Notes: generated from the letters alone by a model not told the origin. A DNA stretch of 10,366 bases from Pseudomonadota bacterium (GCA_947454665.1 CANGMU010000065.1:1-10366); one strand, 5' to 3'. Numbered from the stretch's first letter, positions 1 to 6,708 are shown. Numbers and translations: made by a program.

Positions 1-932
1 ATTTTGTCGCCCCCTCGCAGTGGTTGATGCAGGTGGCCCGTGTGCTCGAGGGCACGGCCATCGTCCACGTGTATACGGCTGTACCCGCGTTCCTGATGGC
101 GAGCTGCGAAGGAACGCGCAGGTCCACGGCCATGACGGTCTGGGCCACCTACATGCCGGCAGGCACGGCGGTCGGCCTGCTGCTGGCCAGTGCCTTCATC
201 GGCACGGAATCCTGGCGCGGACTGTTCCTGGTCCATGGCGCGCTCTATGTCCTGGTTGCGTTGCTGAACCTGCGTCAGCCCGTGCTTGCGGCACCGCCGG
301 CGGGTGCTGCGGTCCCGACGCTCGGGCAGCGGCTGCAGGGTCTGCGCGACGCGTACTCACGGCCCGCCTTGTTGCTGCTGGCCCTCGCGTTCTTCCTGAT
401 GATCAGCCTTGGTTTCGGTGCGAACACGACCTTCCCGGGCTATTTCGCCCGTCTGCATGAGGTGTCGGTTGCCACGACGTCCCGCGCCATCGCGCTCGGG
501 ACCTTGCTGATGATCCCCGGCTCGCTGGGCGTCGGCGCACTCATCGCGCGCGGCATCTCGCAGCGGACGGTGTTCATCGGTCTCGGCCTGCTCGGTACCT
601 TCGCCGGCTCGCTGGCCTTCCATCCGGCGCTGACGGTGCCGCAGCGGGCCGTCGTGGTCGGTCTGTGGTTCCTGGTGTCCGGCGCGTCCATCGCCACCTT
701 GATGGCGACGCTCCCTCTCGTCGCAGAGCCGGCCCGACGCGGTGCCGCTGCCGCCTTGCTGAACCAGTCCGCTGCGACGGCCACTTTCGTGAACCCGCCC
801 ATCTGGCTGCCGCTGGCCGCGGCCGGTGCTGGCTGGCTTTCTTTTGCCGGGCTCATGGCTGCGGGATGGTTTGTCGCCGTCATCGCAGTCTGGTGCCTCG
901 CGCGTTTCTCGAACCCAGGGGAAGCCCGATGA
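1..932 (+). CDS. MFS transporter, 5' end outside the window
   Basis: This is the C-terminal part of a major facilitator superfamily permease in the inner membrane. The frame is open from the left edge (first full codon at base 3) and gives about 310 residues, so the true start lies outside the window; the TTG at 24 is internal. The product is mostly hydrophobic helices broken by short basic loops, with a longer polar linker around 285-350 that probably separates the N- and C-terminal six-helix bundles. About 9-10 of the usual 12 helices are present. The sequence does not identify the substrate. Its TGA (930-932) overlaps the ATG of the following hydrolase gene as ATGA, so it belongs to the catabolic operon and probably imports that pathway's substrate. 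The family call is sound; the role is inferred from context. Confidence 0.85.
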   Translation, partial: FVAPSQWLMQVARVLEGTAIVHVYTAVPAFLMASCEGTRRSTAMTVWATYMPAGTAVGLLLASAFIGTESWRGLFLVHGALYVLVALLNLRQPVLAAPPAGAAVPTLGQRLQGLRDAYSRPALLLLALAFFLMISLGFGANTTFPGYFARLHEVSVATTSRAIALGTLLMIPGSLGVGALIARGISQRTVFIGLGLLGTFAGSLAFHPALTVPQRAVVVGLWFLVSGASIATLMATLPLVAEPARRGAAAALLNQSAATATFVNPPIWLPLAAAGAGWLSFAGLMAAGWFVAVIAVWCLARFSNPGEAR

Positions 933-1804
933 AACTGCACAAGATCGATGCGCCGCGTTGCCTCGTGGGCGAAGGGCCCGTTTGGGATGTGGCCGAACAG
1001 GCGCTGTATTACGTCGACATCCTCGGCAAGAAGCTGCACCGCTACGACCCGGTCAGCGGCGCCGTGCGCAGCTGGGAAGTCACGAAGCCCATCGGTTCGA
1101 TGGCCCTGCGCGCGAAGGGTGGCGCCATCATCGCGTTGCCCGATGGCGTGCACACGCTGGATCTTGAAACCGGCGCCACCGCGCCCTTTGCCTGCGAGCA
1201 GGGACTGGATCCGCGCCTGCAGTTCAACGACGGCAAGGTCGATCGTCGCGGTCGCTTTGTCGTGGGTACTACGGACACCAAGATTTCCGACGACCTCGGC
1301 CAGGTTTACTCCGTGGGTGCTGATGGCAGTCTGTCGGTGATCGACACCGGTATCGTCATCAGCAACGGGCCGTGCTGGTCGCCGGACGACAAGACTTTCT
1401 ATTTCGCGGACAGCAAGCGCTTCGTCATCTACGCCTACGACTACGACATCGAGACGGGTCGCACGTCGAACAAGCGGGAGTGGGTCAACACGCGCGAATT
1501 CGGTGGCTTCCCGGACGGCACCACCGTCGATGCCGAGGGTCGCGTCTGGAGTGCACTGTGCGAGGCGGGCAAGGTCGTCGCCTGGAATGCCGACGGCACC
1601 GTCGCGCAGGTCATCGACTTCCCCGTGAAGCTCACGTCCAGCGTGATTTTTGGCGGCGCGAATCTCGATCAGCTTTACGTCACGTCGATCAACCCTTCGG
1701 CCTTGCCCTTCCTGAAGATGGACGCCGAGCCGCTGGCAGGCGAGACTTTCGTCGTCGAGGGCCTCGGTGTCCGAGGTCTGCCTGAACCCCGTTTCGCCGG
1801 TTGA
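929..1804 (+). CDS. SMP-30/gluconolactonase/LRE family hydrolase
   Basis: A 291-residue six-bladed beta-propeller of the SMP-30/gluconolactonase (SGL) family. Characterised members are metal-dependent lactonases or esterases. Family signatures appear in order: LVGEGPVWD near the N-terminus with metal-ligand Glu15, FNDGKVDRRGR (99-109), ISNGPCWSPDD with metal-ligand Asn146, and FPDGTTVDAEGRVW with catalytic/metal Asp196. No signal peptide is visible, so it is probably cytosolic. The start at 929 is favoured by a strong Shine-Dalgarno (AGGGGAA, 917-923), by the ATGA overlap with the transporter stop, and by the usual family N-terminus. Gln98 sits where SMP-30 has a substrate-contacting Arg before the FNDGK motif. 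The neighbours suggest that it opens a lactone formed or encountered in the pathway. Its real substrate is unknown. Confidence 0.9.
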   Translation: MKLHKIDAPRCLVGEGPVWDVAEQALYYVDILGKKLHRYDPVSGAVRSWEVTKPIGSMALRAKGGAIIALPDGVHTLDLETGATAPFACEQGLDPRLQFNDGKVDRRGRFVVGTTDTKISDDLGQVYSVGADGSLSVIDTGIVISNGPCWSPDDKTFYFADSKRFVIYAYDYDIETGRTSNKREWVNTREFGGFPDGTTVDAEGRVWSALCEAGKVVAWNADGTVAQVIDFPVKLTSSVIFGGANLDQLYVTSINPSALPFLKMDAEPLAGETFVVEGLGVRGLPEPRFAG

Positions 1805-1809
1805 ATCCC

Positions 1810-3354
1810 ATGAGCGCACACAAGATCGAACCCGCGGCGCTGGTCCGCGCCTTCAAGGCCTTCGCCGCCGCGATCGGCAAGGACAACGTCTTCACGGCCG
1901 CGGAAGACCAGGCGGCATACTCCGATCATTACGCCGCAGACGACACCCTGCATCGGCCTTCGGGTGCGGTGGCACCGGGGACGGTCGAGGACGTTCAGGC
2001 GATCGTCCGTATCGCGAATGAATTCCGGATCCCGCTGTGGCCGATCAGCCGCGGCAAGAACTTCGGCTACGGCGGTCCCGCCCCAGTGGTAAAGGGATCG
2101 GTCGTGCTCGATCTGTCGCGCATGAAGAAGATCGAAATCGATGCCGAGAACGGCACCGTCATCGTCGAGCCGGGTGTCGGCTTCTTCGATCTTCATGACT
2201 TCATCCAGTCGCGCAAGCTGCCCTTGTGGCTTTCGGTGCCCGGCAACAGCTGGGGCTCCGTCGCCGGTAATGCGCTGGACCGTGGCGTCGGCTATACGCC
2301 TTACGGCGACCACGCCGCGCGCATCTGCGGCCTGGAGGTCGTCCTGCCGGAAGGCGAGGTCGTGCGCACGGGTATGGGCGCGATGAAAGATTCACCCAAC
2401 TGGCAGCTGTACAAGCCTGGCTTCGGTCCGTCCTGGGACACGATGTTCTGCCAGTCGAACTTTGGCATCGTGACCAAGCTTGGTCTCTGGCTGATGCCCG
2501 AGCCGGAGTCGGTGCTGGGCCTCAACATCGAGTTTGACAAGCCCGAGGACATCGGCTGGGCCGTCGATGTGGTCGCCCCGCTGCGCCGCGAAGGGATCAT
2601 CCAGCAGTCACCGTCCTTCGGTAACTGGATGCGTGCCGCGGCCGTCATGACCCGCCGCGAGCAATGGACGACGCCGGGCAAGCCGCTGGACGAGGGTGTC
2701 ATTACCGCCATCCGCCGCCAGTTCGACATCGGCTGGTGGAGCCTGTCCGTACGGACCTATGGGCCGCTCGACATCAACGAGGCCACGCTGCGTCACATCC
2801 AGAAGGCTTTCAACGGCAAGCCTGTGCTGTCGATGAAGACCACGCGCTGGGCGAAGGGCGACGCGCCGATGGGTACGCCGGAATCCGGCACGCCGATCAG
2901 CTTCCCGCTGGCCAACGCCAACTGGTACACGGGCCGTGGTGGCCATGTCAGCTTCTCGCCGGTGCTGCCGGCGCGCGGCGATCTCGCGCTCGCGCAGTTC
3001 CGCCGCACGAAGGCGCTGTACGACCAGTTCAAGATGGATTACCACGCGAGCTTCTCGATGGGCGAGCGCTCGATGACCAATATCAACCAGGTGCTCTTCG
3101 ACCGCGACGACGCGGACATGGTCAAACGCACCGACGGGCTGTTCCGCACGTTGGTCGACGATGCGAAGGCACGCGGCTACGGCGAATACCGCACGCACAT
3201 CGAATACATGGACCTTGTTGCCGATACCTTCGACTTCAACGGTCATGCCCTGCGTCGCCTGAACGAGAAGCTCAAGGACGCGCTCGATCCGCGCGGCATC
3301 CTCGCCCCGGGCAAGAGCGGCATCTGGCCGGCCAGCCGGCGGGAGAAGCGTTGA
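1810..3354 (+). CDS. VAO/PCMH-type FAD-dependent phenol oxidoreductase, flavoprotein subunit
   Basis: A 514-residue flavoprotein that resembles vanillyl-alcohol oxidase, eugenol oxidase and the PchF subunit of p-cresol methylhydroxylase along its whole length. These enzymes oxidise para-substituted phenols at the benzylic carbon. The PCMH-type FAD domain contains WPISRGKNFGYGG (77-89; Tyr87 corresponds to VAO Tyr108), DRGVGYTPYGDH (157-168) and FCQSNFGIVTKLGLWLMP (213-230). His379 in GGHVSFSPV aligns with VAO His422, which binds FAD covalently. Tyr460-Arg461 in GEYRTH match VAO Tyr503-Arg504, and the C-terminus has the family APGKSGIWP. Gly145 replaces the catalytic Asp170 region, and MTNI (422-425) replaces the usual MHHI. 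No signal peptide is visible. The cytochrome gene follows with a 1-base overlap, so the electron acceptor is probably heme rather than oxygen. ATG 1810 is chosen; TTG 1801, overlapping the upstream stop, would add 3 residues. Confidence 0.88.
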   Translation: MSAHKIEPAALVRAFKAFAAAIGKDNVFTAAEDQAAYSDHYAADDTLHRPSGAVAPGTVEDVQAIVRIANEFRIPLWPISRGKNFGYGGPAPVVKGSVVLDLSRMKKIEIDAENGTVIVEPGVGFFDLHDFIQSRKLPLWLSVPGNSWGSVAGNALDRGVGYTPYGDHAARICGLEVVLPEGEVVRTGMGAMKDSPNWQLYKPGFGPSWDTMFCQSNFGIVTKLGLWLMPEPESVLGLNIEFDKPEDIGWAVDVVAPLRREGIIQQSPSFGNWMRAAAVMTRREQWTTPGKPLDEGVITAIRRQFDIGWWSLSVRTYGPLDINEATLRHIQKAFNGKPVLSMKTTRWAKGDAPMGTPESGTPISFPLANANWYTGRGGHVSFSPVLPARGDLALAQFRRTKALYDQFKMDYHASFSMGERSMTNINQVLFDRDDADMVKRTDGLFRTLVDDAKARGYGEYRTHIEYMDLVADTFDFNGHALRRLNEKLKDALDPRGILAPGKSGIWPASRREKR

Positions 3355-3740
3355 TGAACCGCATCCTGATCGGCGCCTGTTTCGCCATTGCTCTTTCTGT
3401 CGGCGGCGCTGCTCAGGCTGCTGCTCCCGCGGCCAACGCGGCCTGGGCGAGCCCCAGTTCGGCGGCGGACCAGAACCGCAACGCGTCTTCGCCTGACGAG
3501 GCCTTGTTCGTCGAGAAGTGCGGCATGTGCCACCGCGAGCGCGGCATGGGCACTGTGATCCTCGCCCGTCGTACCGGCGCGGATGTCGCGCTGCTGGAGA
3601 AGCGCAAGGATCTGTCCGCCGACCTGATCCGCGTTTATGTGCGGACGGGCGCCGGCAACATGCCCCGCATCGGTCGCGGTGAAGTTTCCGATACACAGCT
3701 TGCTGCCATCACACGCCACCTCGTCAGGAGCACGCCATGA
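3354..3740 (+). CDS. c-type cytochrome, probable electron-accepting subunit of the flavocytochrome
   Basis: A 128-residue precursor of a small class I cytochrome c. Residues 1-23 form a Sec signal peptide: MNR, a hydrophobic core, then GGAAQA as a plausible signal-peptidase site. The mature protein has one heme-attachment motif, CGMCH (Cys56, Cys59, His60), and a likely axial Met103 in GNMPR, followed by a C-terminal helix (VSDTQLAAITRHL). This is the size and layout of the PCMH cytochrome subunit PchC, which takes electrons from the flavin. The ATG overlaps the flavoprotein stop (TGATG, 3352-3356) and has a good Shine-Dalgarno (GGGAGA, 3341-3346), which excludes the much longer open frame upstream. 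It should be periplasmic and pass electrons to the respiratory chain. Pairing with the flavoprotein is inferred from gene order and family precedent. Confidence 0.88.
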   Translation: MNRILIGACFAIALSVGGAAQAAAPAANAAWASPSSAADQNRNASSPDEALFVEKCGMCHRERGMGTVILARRTGADVALLEKRKDLSADLIRVYVRTGAGNMPRIGRGEVSDTQLAAITRHLVRSTP

Positions 3741-4126
3741 TGCGCATTGGACGACGCGGCCTCCTGGCCGCCTTTGGCGCCACGGTGGCCGCGATGGGTC
3801 TGCGTCCGCGGCAAGCGGATGCGGGCGCCGCGACGAAGTCCGTCGGCGCGGCGACGGTGCGCTGGCTCGTCGACGCAAGCCTGTCGACGCAGGACGTTGC
3901 CTCGTTGCCTGTCGTTGCGCCGACCCGGCTCGATGCCGACCTCGTGCAGCAGTGGCGCGATGGTCTCCGTGATGACTTGAGCAGTGGCAGTGGCACTGCC
4001 ACCGCGCTCGTGCGCTGGGACAAGGCCTTCGTGCTGCAGGGCCTGGCGCGGGAAGCCGGGATGCGGGCGCGCGTCGAGCGCCTTTCGCCGGCGCTGTTCC
4101 GTGTGAACCTGTCGGCGCGAAGCTAA
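3737..4126 (+). CDS. Small protein with Tat-like signal, unknown function
   Basis: A 129-residue protein not recognised as a named family. The N-terminus has a twin-arginine pair (Arg6-Arg7 in RIGRRGLL), a moderately hydrophobic segment (9-22), then GLRPRQADAGA with a possible cleavage site near residues 27-31, which together look like a Tat signal. The mature part, about 98 residues, has no Cys pair, heme motif or obvious cofactor site; it contains a WRDGLRDDL segment (73-81) and a basic C-terminal half. The ATG overlaps the cytochrome stop (ATGA, 3737-3740) and has AGGAG at 3726-3730, so translation is probably coupled. It ends the operon. Its position next to a PCMH-like pair recalls pchX, the unassigned small gene in the Pseudomonas pch cluster (from memory, homology not tested). 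It may be an escort, third subunit or assembly factor. Existence as a gene is well supported; function is not. Confidence 0.75.
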   Translation: MMRIGRRGLLAAFGATVAAMGLRPRQADAGAATKSVGAATVRWLVDASLSTQDVASLPVVAPTRLDADLVQQWRDGLRDDLSSGSGTATALVRWDKAFVLQGLAREAGMRARVERLSPALFRVNLSARS

Positions 4127-4133
4127 GCTGCCG

Positions 4134-4451
4134 CTAAGTCAGCGCCCACACGGCCCAGGCCGCGGCTGTGCCGGTGAAGATCGGCCAGATCATCGAGCCG
4201 GTCAGCTTCATCGTCGCGATGGCCACCGCGGCGCCGATCCAGGCCTTCGGTCCGCCGTCCCACACGGCTGGGGCGACATAGCTCACGAACAGGCAGCCCG
4301 GGATGTAGGACAGCATCGCCTGTAGCCCAGGTGAGGGCTTGAAGCGCGCGAACAGCCAGTAGCCGCCCGCACGGCAGGCAAAGGTGCCGACGCCCATCGC
4401 GAAGGTCGTGATGAGGTTGAGACCGCCGACGTGGTACCAGGCGGGATCCAT
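4134..4451 (-). CDS. azlD: AzlD family branched-chain amino-acid export subunit
   Basis: A 105-residue membrane protein of the AzlD family, the small partner of AzlC in two-component exporters of branched-chain amino acids and analogues (BrnFE/YgaZH type). It shows about four hydrophobic segments (roughly 11-36, 43-64, 69-88 and 90-104), with family landmarks CRAGGYWLF near the start and LSYIPGCLFVSYVAPAV in the middle. The length is typical. The ATG overlaps the azlC stop as TGATG (4449-4453 on the plus strand), so the two are made together. The gene ends 7 bases from the convergent catabolic operon, and no terminator hairpin is visible in between. Confidence 0.88.
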   Translation of the reverse strand: MDPAWYHVGGLNLITTFAMGVGTFACRAGGYWLFARFKPSPGLQAMLSYIPGCLFVSYVAPAVWDGGPKAWIGAAVAIATMKLTGSMIWPIFTGTAAAWAVWALT

Positions 4452-5164
4452 CACGCGCTCCGATTCAGGCGGTCGCGCAGCGCGCCGCAGAGCCCGCCGC
4501 CGACGGCGCCCGCCACGATGTGCCACGTCGTGCCGGGCAGCAGACGTGACACGCCGAACGCAACCGCAGCCGCTGCGAGCCACGGCACGAGGTCGATCCG
4601 GCCGCGCCACATCGGCACCAGCAGTGCGATGAACACCGACAGCGCCGCGAAGAACACCGGATGCCCCGGCGGTGCGGCGACCACCGAGCCCAGCACATGG
4701 CCGGCCATCGTGAGCAGCACCCAGGCGATCCAGATCGGGATGCCGCTGCCGATGAGATAAGCCGCGTCGTTCCGGCCGGCCTGCATCTCCTTCAGTGACA
4801 GCGCCCAGTTGTGGTCGATCATGAAGAACAGGCTGAGCCAGCGACGCCAGCCATGAAGCCGGTCGAGCCAGGGCGCGAGCAGCGGCCCCATCAGCAGGAA
4901 GCGCAGGTTCACGGTCAGCGCCGTGAGGTTCACCGGCAGGAAATGCACGGGCGTGGTCCACGCGCCCAGCGCCAGCAGCTGCGCGGAACCCGCAAACGCG
5001 AAAAAGCTCATCAGCGTGGCTTCGGCGAGCGAAAGTCCATGCGCCTGCGCCGTAAGACCCGTGACGATGCCGAAGGGCACGCCACCCAGCACCAATGCCG
5101 GGCTTGCACGCAGACCCCGCGTGAACCCCTCGCGCGTGAAGGTGACCGGTGGATGCGGAGTCAT
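4451..5164 (-). CDS. azlC: AzlC family branched-chain amino-acid permease
   Basis: A 237-residue integral membrane protein of the AzlC/YgaZ/BrnF family. With AzlD it exports branched-chain amino acids or related compounds across the inner membrane. Family features are FTRGLRASPALVLGGVPFGI (14-33), FFAFAGSAQLLALG (54-67), a conserved VNLRFLLMG segment (85-93) and FMIDHNWAL (114-122), followed by four hydrophobic helices. ATG 5164 is chosen because it gives the normal family N-terminus and overlaps the glycosylase stop as ATGA (5161-5164); a longer frame upstream is only the antisense run-in. The placement behind two repair glycosylases is unusual and probably means shared transcription rather than shared function. 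Confidence 0.9.
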   Translation of the reverse strand: MTPHPPVTFTREGFTRGLRASPALVLGGVPFGIVTGLTAQAHGLSLAEATLMSFFAFAGSAQLLALGAWTTPVHFLPVNLTALTVNLRFLLMGPLLAPWLDRLHGWRRWLSLFFMIDHNWALSLKEMQAGRNDAAYLIGSGIPIWIAWVLLTMAGHVLGSVVAAPPGHPVFFAALSVFIALLVPMWRGRIDLVPWLAAAAVAFGVSRLLPGTTWHIVAGAVGGGLCGALRDRLNRSA

Positions 5165-5856
5165 GCTTCGACGTCGCCTTTGGCCTTCGGCACGACAACT
5201 GCCACGCGCGGCGCCCGCCCCGGTCGCTTCGGCAACTGGCCGTCGCGGTGCAGGTCCACCGCGCGCCACAGGTACCAGGCCGCCGCCGATCGATAAGGCC
5301 GCCAGCGTTCGCCGAAGGCCAGCAAGGCCTTGGGCCGCGGCATGCCCTTGAGGCCATAGGCGAGGCGGAAGCCGTTGCAGACGCCGAAGTCCCCCACGGG
5401 CAGCACATCAGGCCGGCTCAGCGAGAACATCAGCAGCATCTCGGCCGACCAGCGGCCGATGCCGCGGACGCTGATGCAGCGTTCGACCACGGCTTCGTCA
5501 TCCAGCGTCGTGATCTCTTCGTCCGTCGGCAGCGTGCCATCCAGCGTGCGCGCTGCCAGATCCTGCAGCGCCGCCACCTTCGAAAACGAAAAGCCGACGT
5601 CTCTAAGCGCCTGCGCGGGCTGGGCCGCCAGTTCGGCAGGCGTCGGGAAACGATCGCCGTGCAGGGCTTCCAGTCGCCCCAGGATGCGCTGGGCCACCAC
5701 ACCGGAGATCTGCTGGTTCGCGATCGAGCGGGCCAGTGTTTCAAACACCGACCGCGGTTCCCGCTGCGTGAGTCCGCATTGGCCCACCACGGCAACGATG
5801 CCGGCCATCACCGGATCCACGGCGGCAAAGTGCGCAGCGAGCTTCTTCGGCGTCAT
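5161..5856 (-). CDS. DNA-3-methyladenine glycosylase II, AlkA-type HhH-GPD protein
   Basis: A 231-residue base-excision repair enzyme of the HhH-GPD superfamily, expected to cleave the N-glycosidic bond of alkylated purines. The order is a helical domain with LARSIANQQISGVVAQRI (41-58), a helix-hairpin-helix RGIGRWSAEMLLMF (131-144), and the GPD loop RPDVLPVGDFGV, whose Asp156 is the catalytic aspartate. It lacks the extra N-terminal domain of E. coli AlkA and matches the short bacterial form. The four-cysteine Fe-S cluster of EndoIII/MutY is absent, which argues against those relatives. ATG 5856 is chosen; it lies 7 bases after the mutM stop, and the gene overlaps azlC by 4 bases. The C-terminal tail is basic and low in complexity. 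Confidence 0.88.
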   Translation of the reverse strand: MTPKKLAAHFAAVDPVMAGIVAVVGQCGLTQREPRSVFETLARSIANQQISGVVAQRILGRLEALHGDRFPTPAELAAQPAQALRDVGFSFSKVAALQDLAARTLDGTLPTDEEITTLDDEAVVERCISVRGIGRWSAEMLLMFSLSRPDVLPVGDFGVCNGFRLAYGLKGMPRPKALLAFGERWRPYRSAAAWYLWRAVDLHRDGQLPKRPGRAPRVAVVVPKAKGDVEA

Positions 5857-5863
5857 GGCGTCC

Positions 5864-6682
5864 TCAGGACTGGCAGGACGGGCAGTAATACGTGGATCGC
5901 TGTCCCTGCACGGTGTGCCGGATAGGCGTCGCGCAGCGACGGCAGGGTTCGCCGGCGCGTTCGTACGCATACAACTTGCGCCGGAAATAGCCGGGCTTGC
6001 CGTCCGCGCCCACGAAGTCGCGCAGCGTCGTGCCGCCGAAGCGGATCGCCATCGCGAGCACTGCGCGGATCGCTTTCACCAGCTTCGCGCATTCATCCCG
6101 TGTCAGCGATTTCGCGGCCCGACCCGGGCGGATGCCGGCGCGGAACAGGGCCTCGCTTGCATAGATGTTGCCCACGCCGACGACCAGGTGGCTGTCCATC
6201 ACCAGCAGCTTGATTGCCACGCGCTTGCGTCGCGTGACCCGGTGCAGGTAGGCCGCATCGAAGCCGTCGCCCAGGGGTTCCGGCGCGAGCTTGCACAGCA
6301 GCGGATGCGCATCGGCGTCGCCCTCGATCCGGTGCAGGCTGCCGAAGCGGCGTGGGTCGTTGAAACGCAGCGTCTGTCCCGAGTCGAGCAGCAGGTCTAC
6401 GTGGTCGTGCGTCAGGCGCGGCGTGTCCTGCGGCAGCACCCGCAGGCTGCCCGACATCCCGAGGTGCAGCATCAGGCTGCTGTCGTCCGCGAGGTCGATC
6501 AGCAGGTATTTGGCGCGGCGCCGGACGCCTCGCACCTGCTGTCCTGCCACGAGCCCCGGCATTGCGGCGTCCACCGGCCAGCGCAGCCGCGGCTCATGCA
6601 CGGCAAGCTGCAGGATTCGGCGGCCAGCGACATGCGGTTCGATGCCGCGGCGCGTGGTTTCGACTTCAGGGAGTTCCGGCAT
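5864..6682 (-). CDS. mutM: Formamidopyrimidine-DNA glycosylase (Fpg/MutM)
   Basis: A 272-residue bifunctional glycosylase and AP lyase that removes 8-oxoguanine and formamidopyrimidines. The N-terminus MPELPEVETTRRGI supplies the catalytic Pro2 and Glu3. Lys58 in RRRAKYLLI is the conserved DNA-contacting lysine, and FNDPRRFG and VGVGNIYASEALF are the usual active-site and helix-two-turn-helix landmarks. The C-terminal zinc finger is complete (Cys247, Cys250, Cys267, Cys270). The length matches the family. It sits 26 bases downstream of the rpmG terminator hairpin, so it may have its own promoter or depend on read-through; no clear -35/-10 pair was seen. It heads the mutM-glycosylase-azlC-azlD unit. 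Confidence 0.97.
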   Translation of the reverse strand: MPELPEVETTRRGIEPHVAGRRILQLAVHEPRLRWPVDAAMPGLVAGQQVRGVRRRAKYLLIDLADDSSLMLHLGMSGSLRVLPQDTPRLTHDHVDLLLDSGQTLRFNDPRRFGSLHRIEGDADAHPLLCKLAPEPLGDGFDAAYLHRVTRRKRVAIKLLVMDSHLVVGVGNIYASEALFRAGIRPGRAAKSLTRDECAKLVKAIRAVLAMAIRFGGTTLRDFVGADGKPGYFRRKLYAYERAGEPCRRCATPIRHTVQGQRSTYYCPSCQS

Positions 6683-6708
6683 CTGCCCAGTCTATCGCCA
6701 GAAACGAG

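Noticed and set aside
440..1819. A 459-codon minus-strand open frame opposite the transporter and hydrolase
   Set aside because: No recognisable domain, no coherent start site, and it mirrors two genes with clear family signatures; a GC-driven shadow.
2664..3353. N-terminal extension of the cytochrome frame
   Set aside because: It overlaps the conserved flavoprotein C-terminus in another frame, while ATG 3354 gives a Sec signal, a good Shine-Dalgarno and normal length.
2608..3696. A 362-codon minus-strand frame opposite the flavoprotein and cytochrome
   Set aside because: Arg/Ala/Gly-rich shadow of two well-supported plus-strand genes.
4141..4175. Imperfect GC-rich inverted repeat near the azlD 3' end
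   Set aside because: The stem is mismatched, lies within azlD coding sequence and has no T-run, so it is not called as a terminator.
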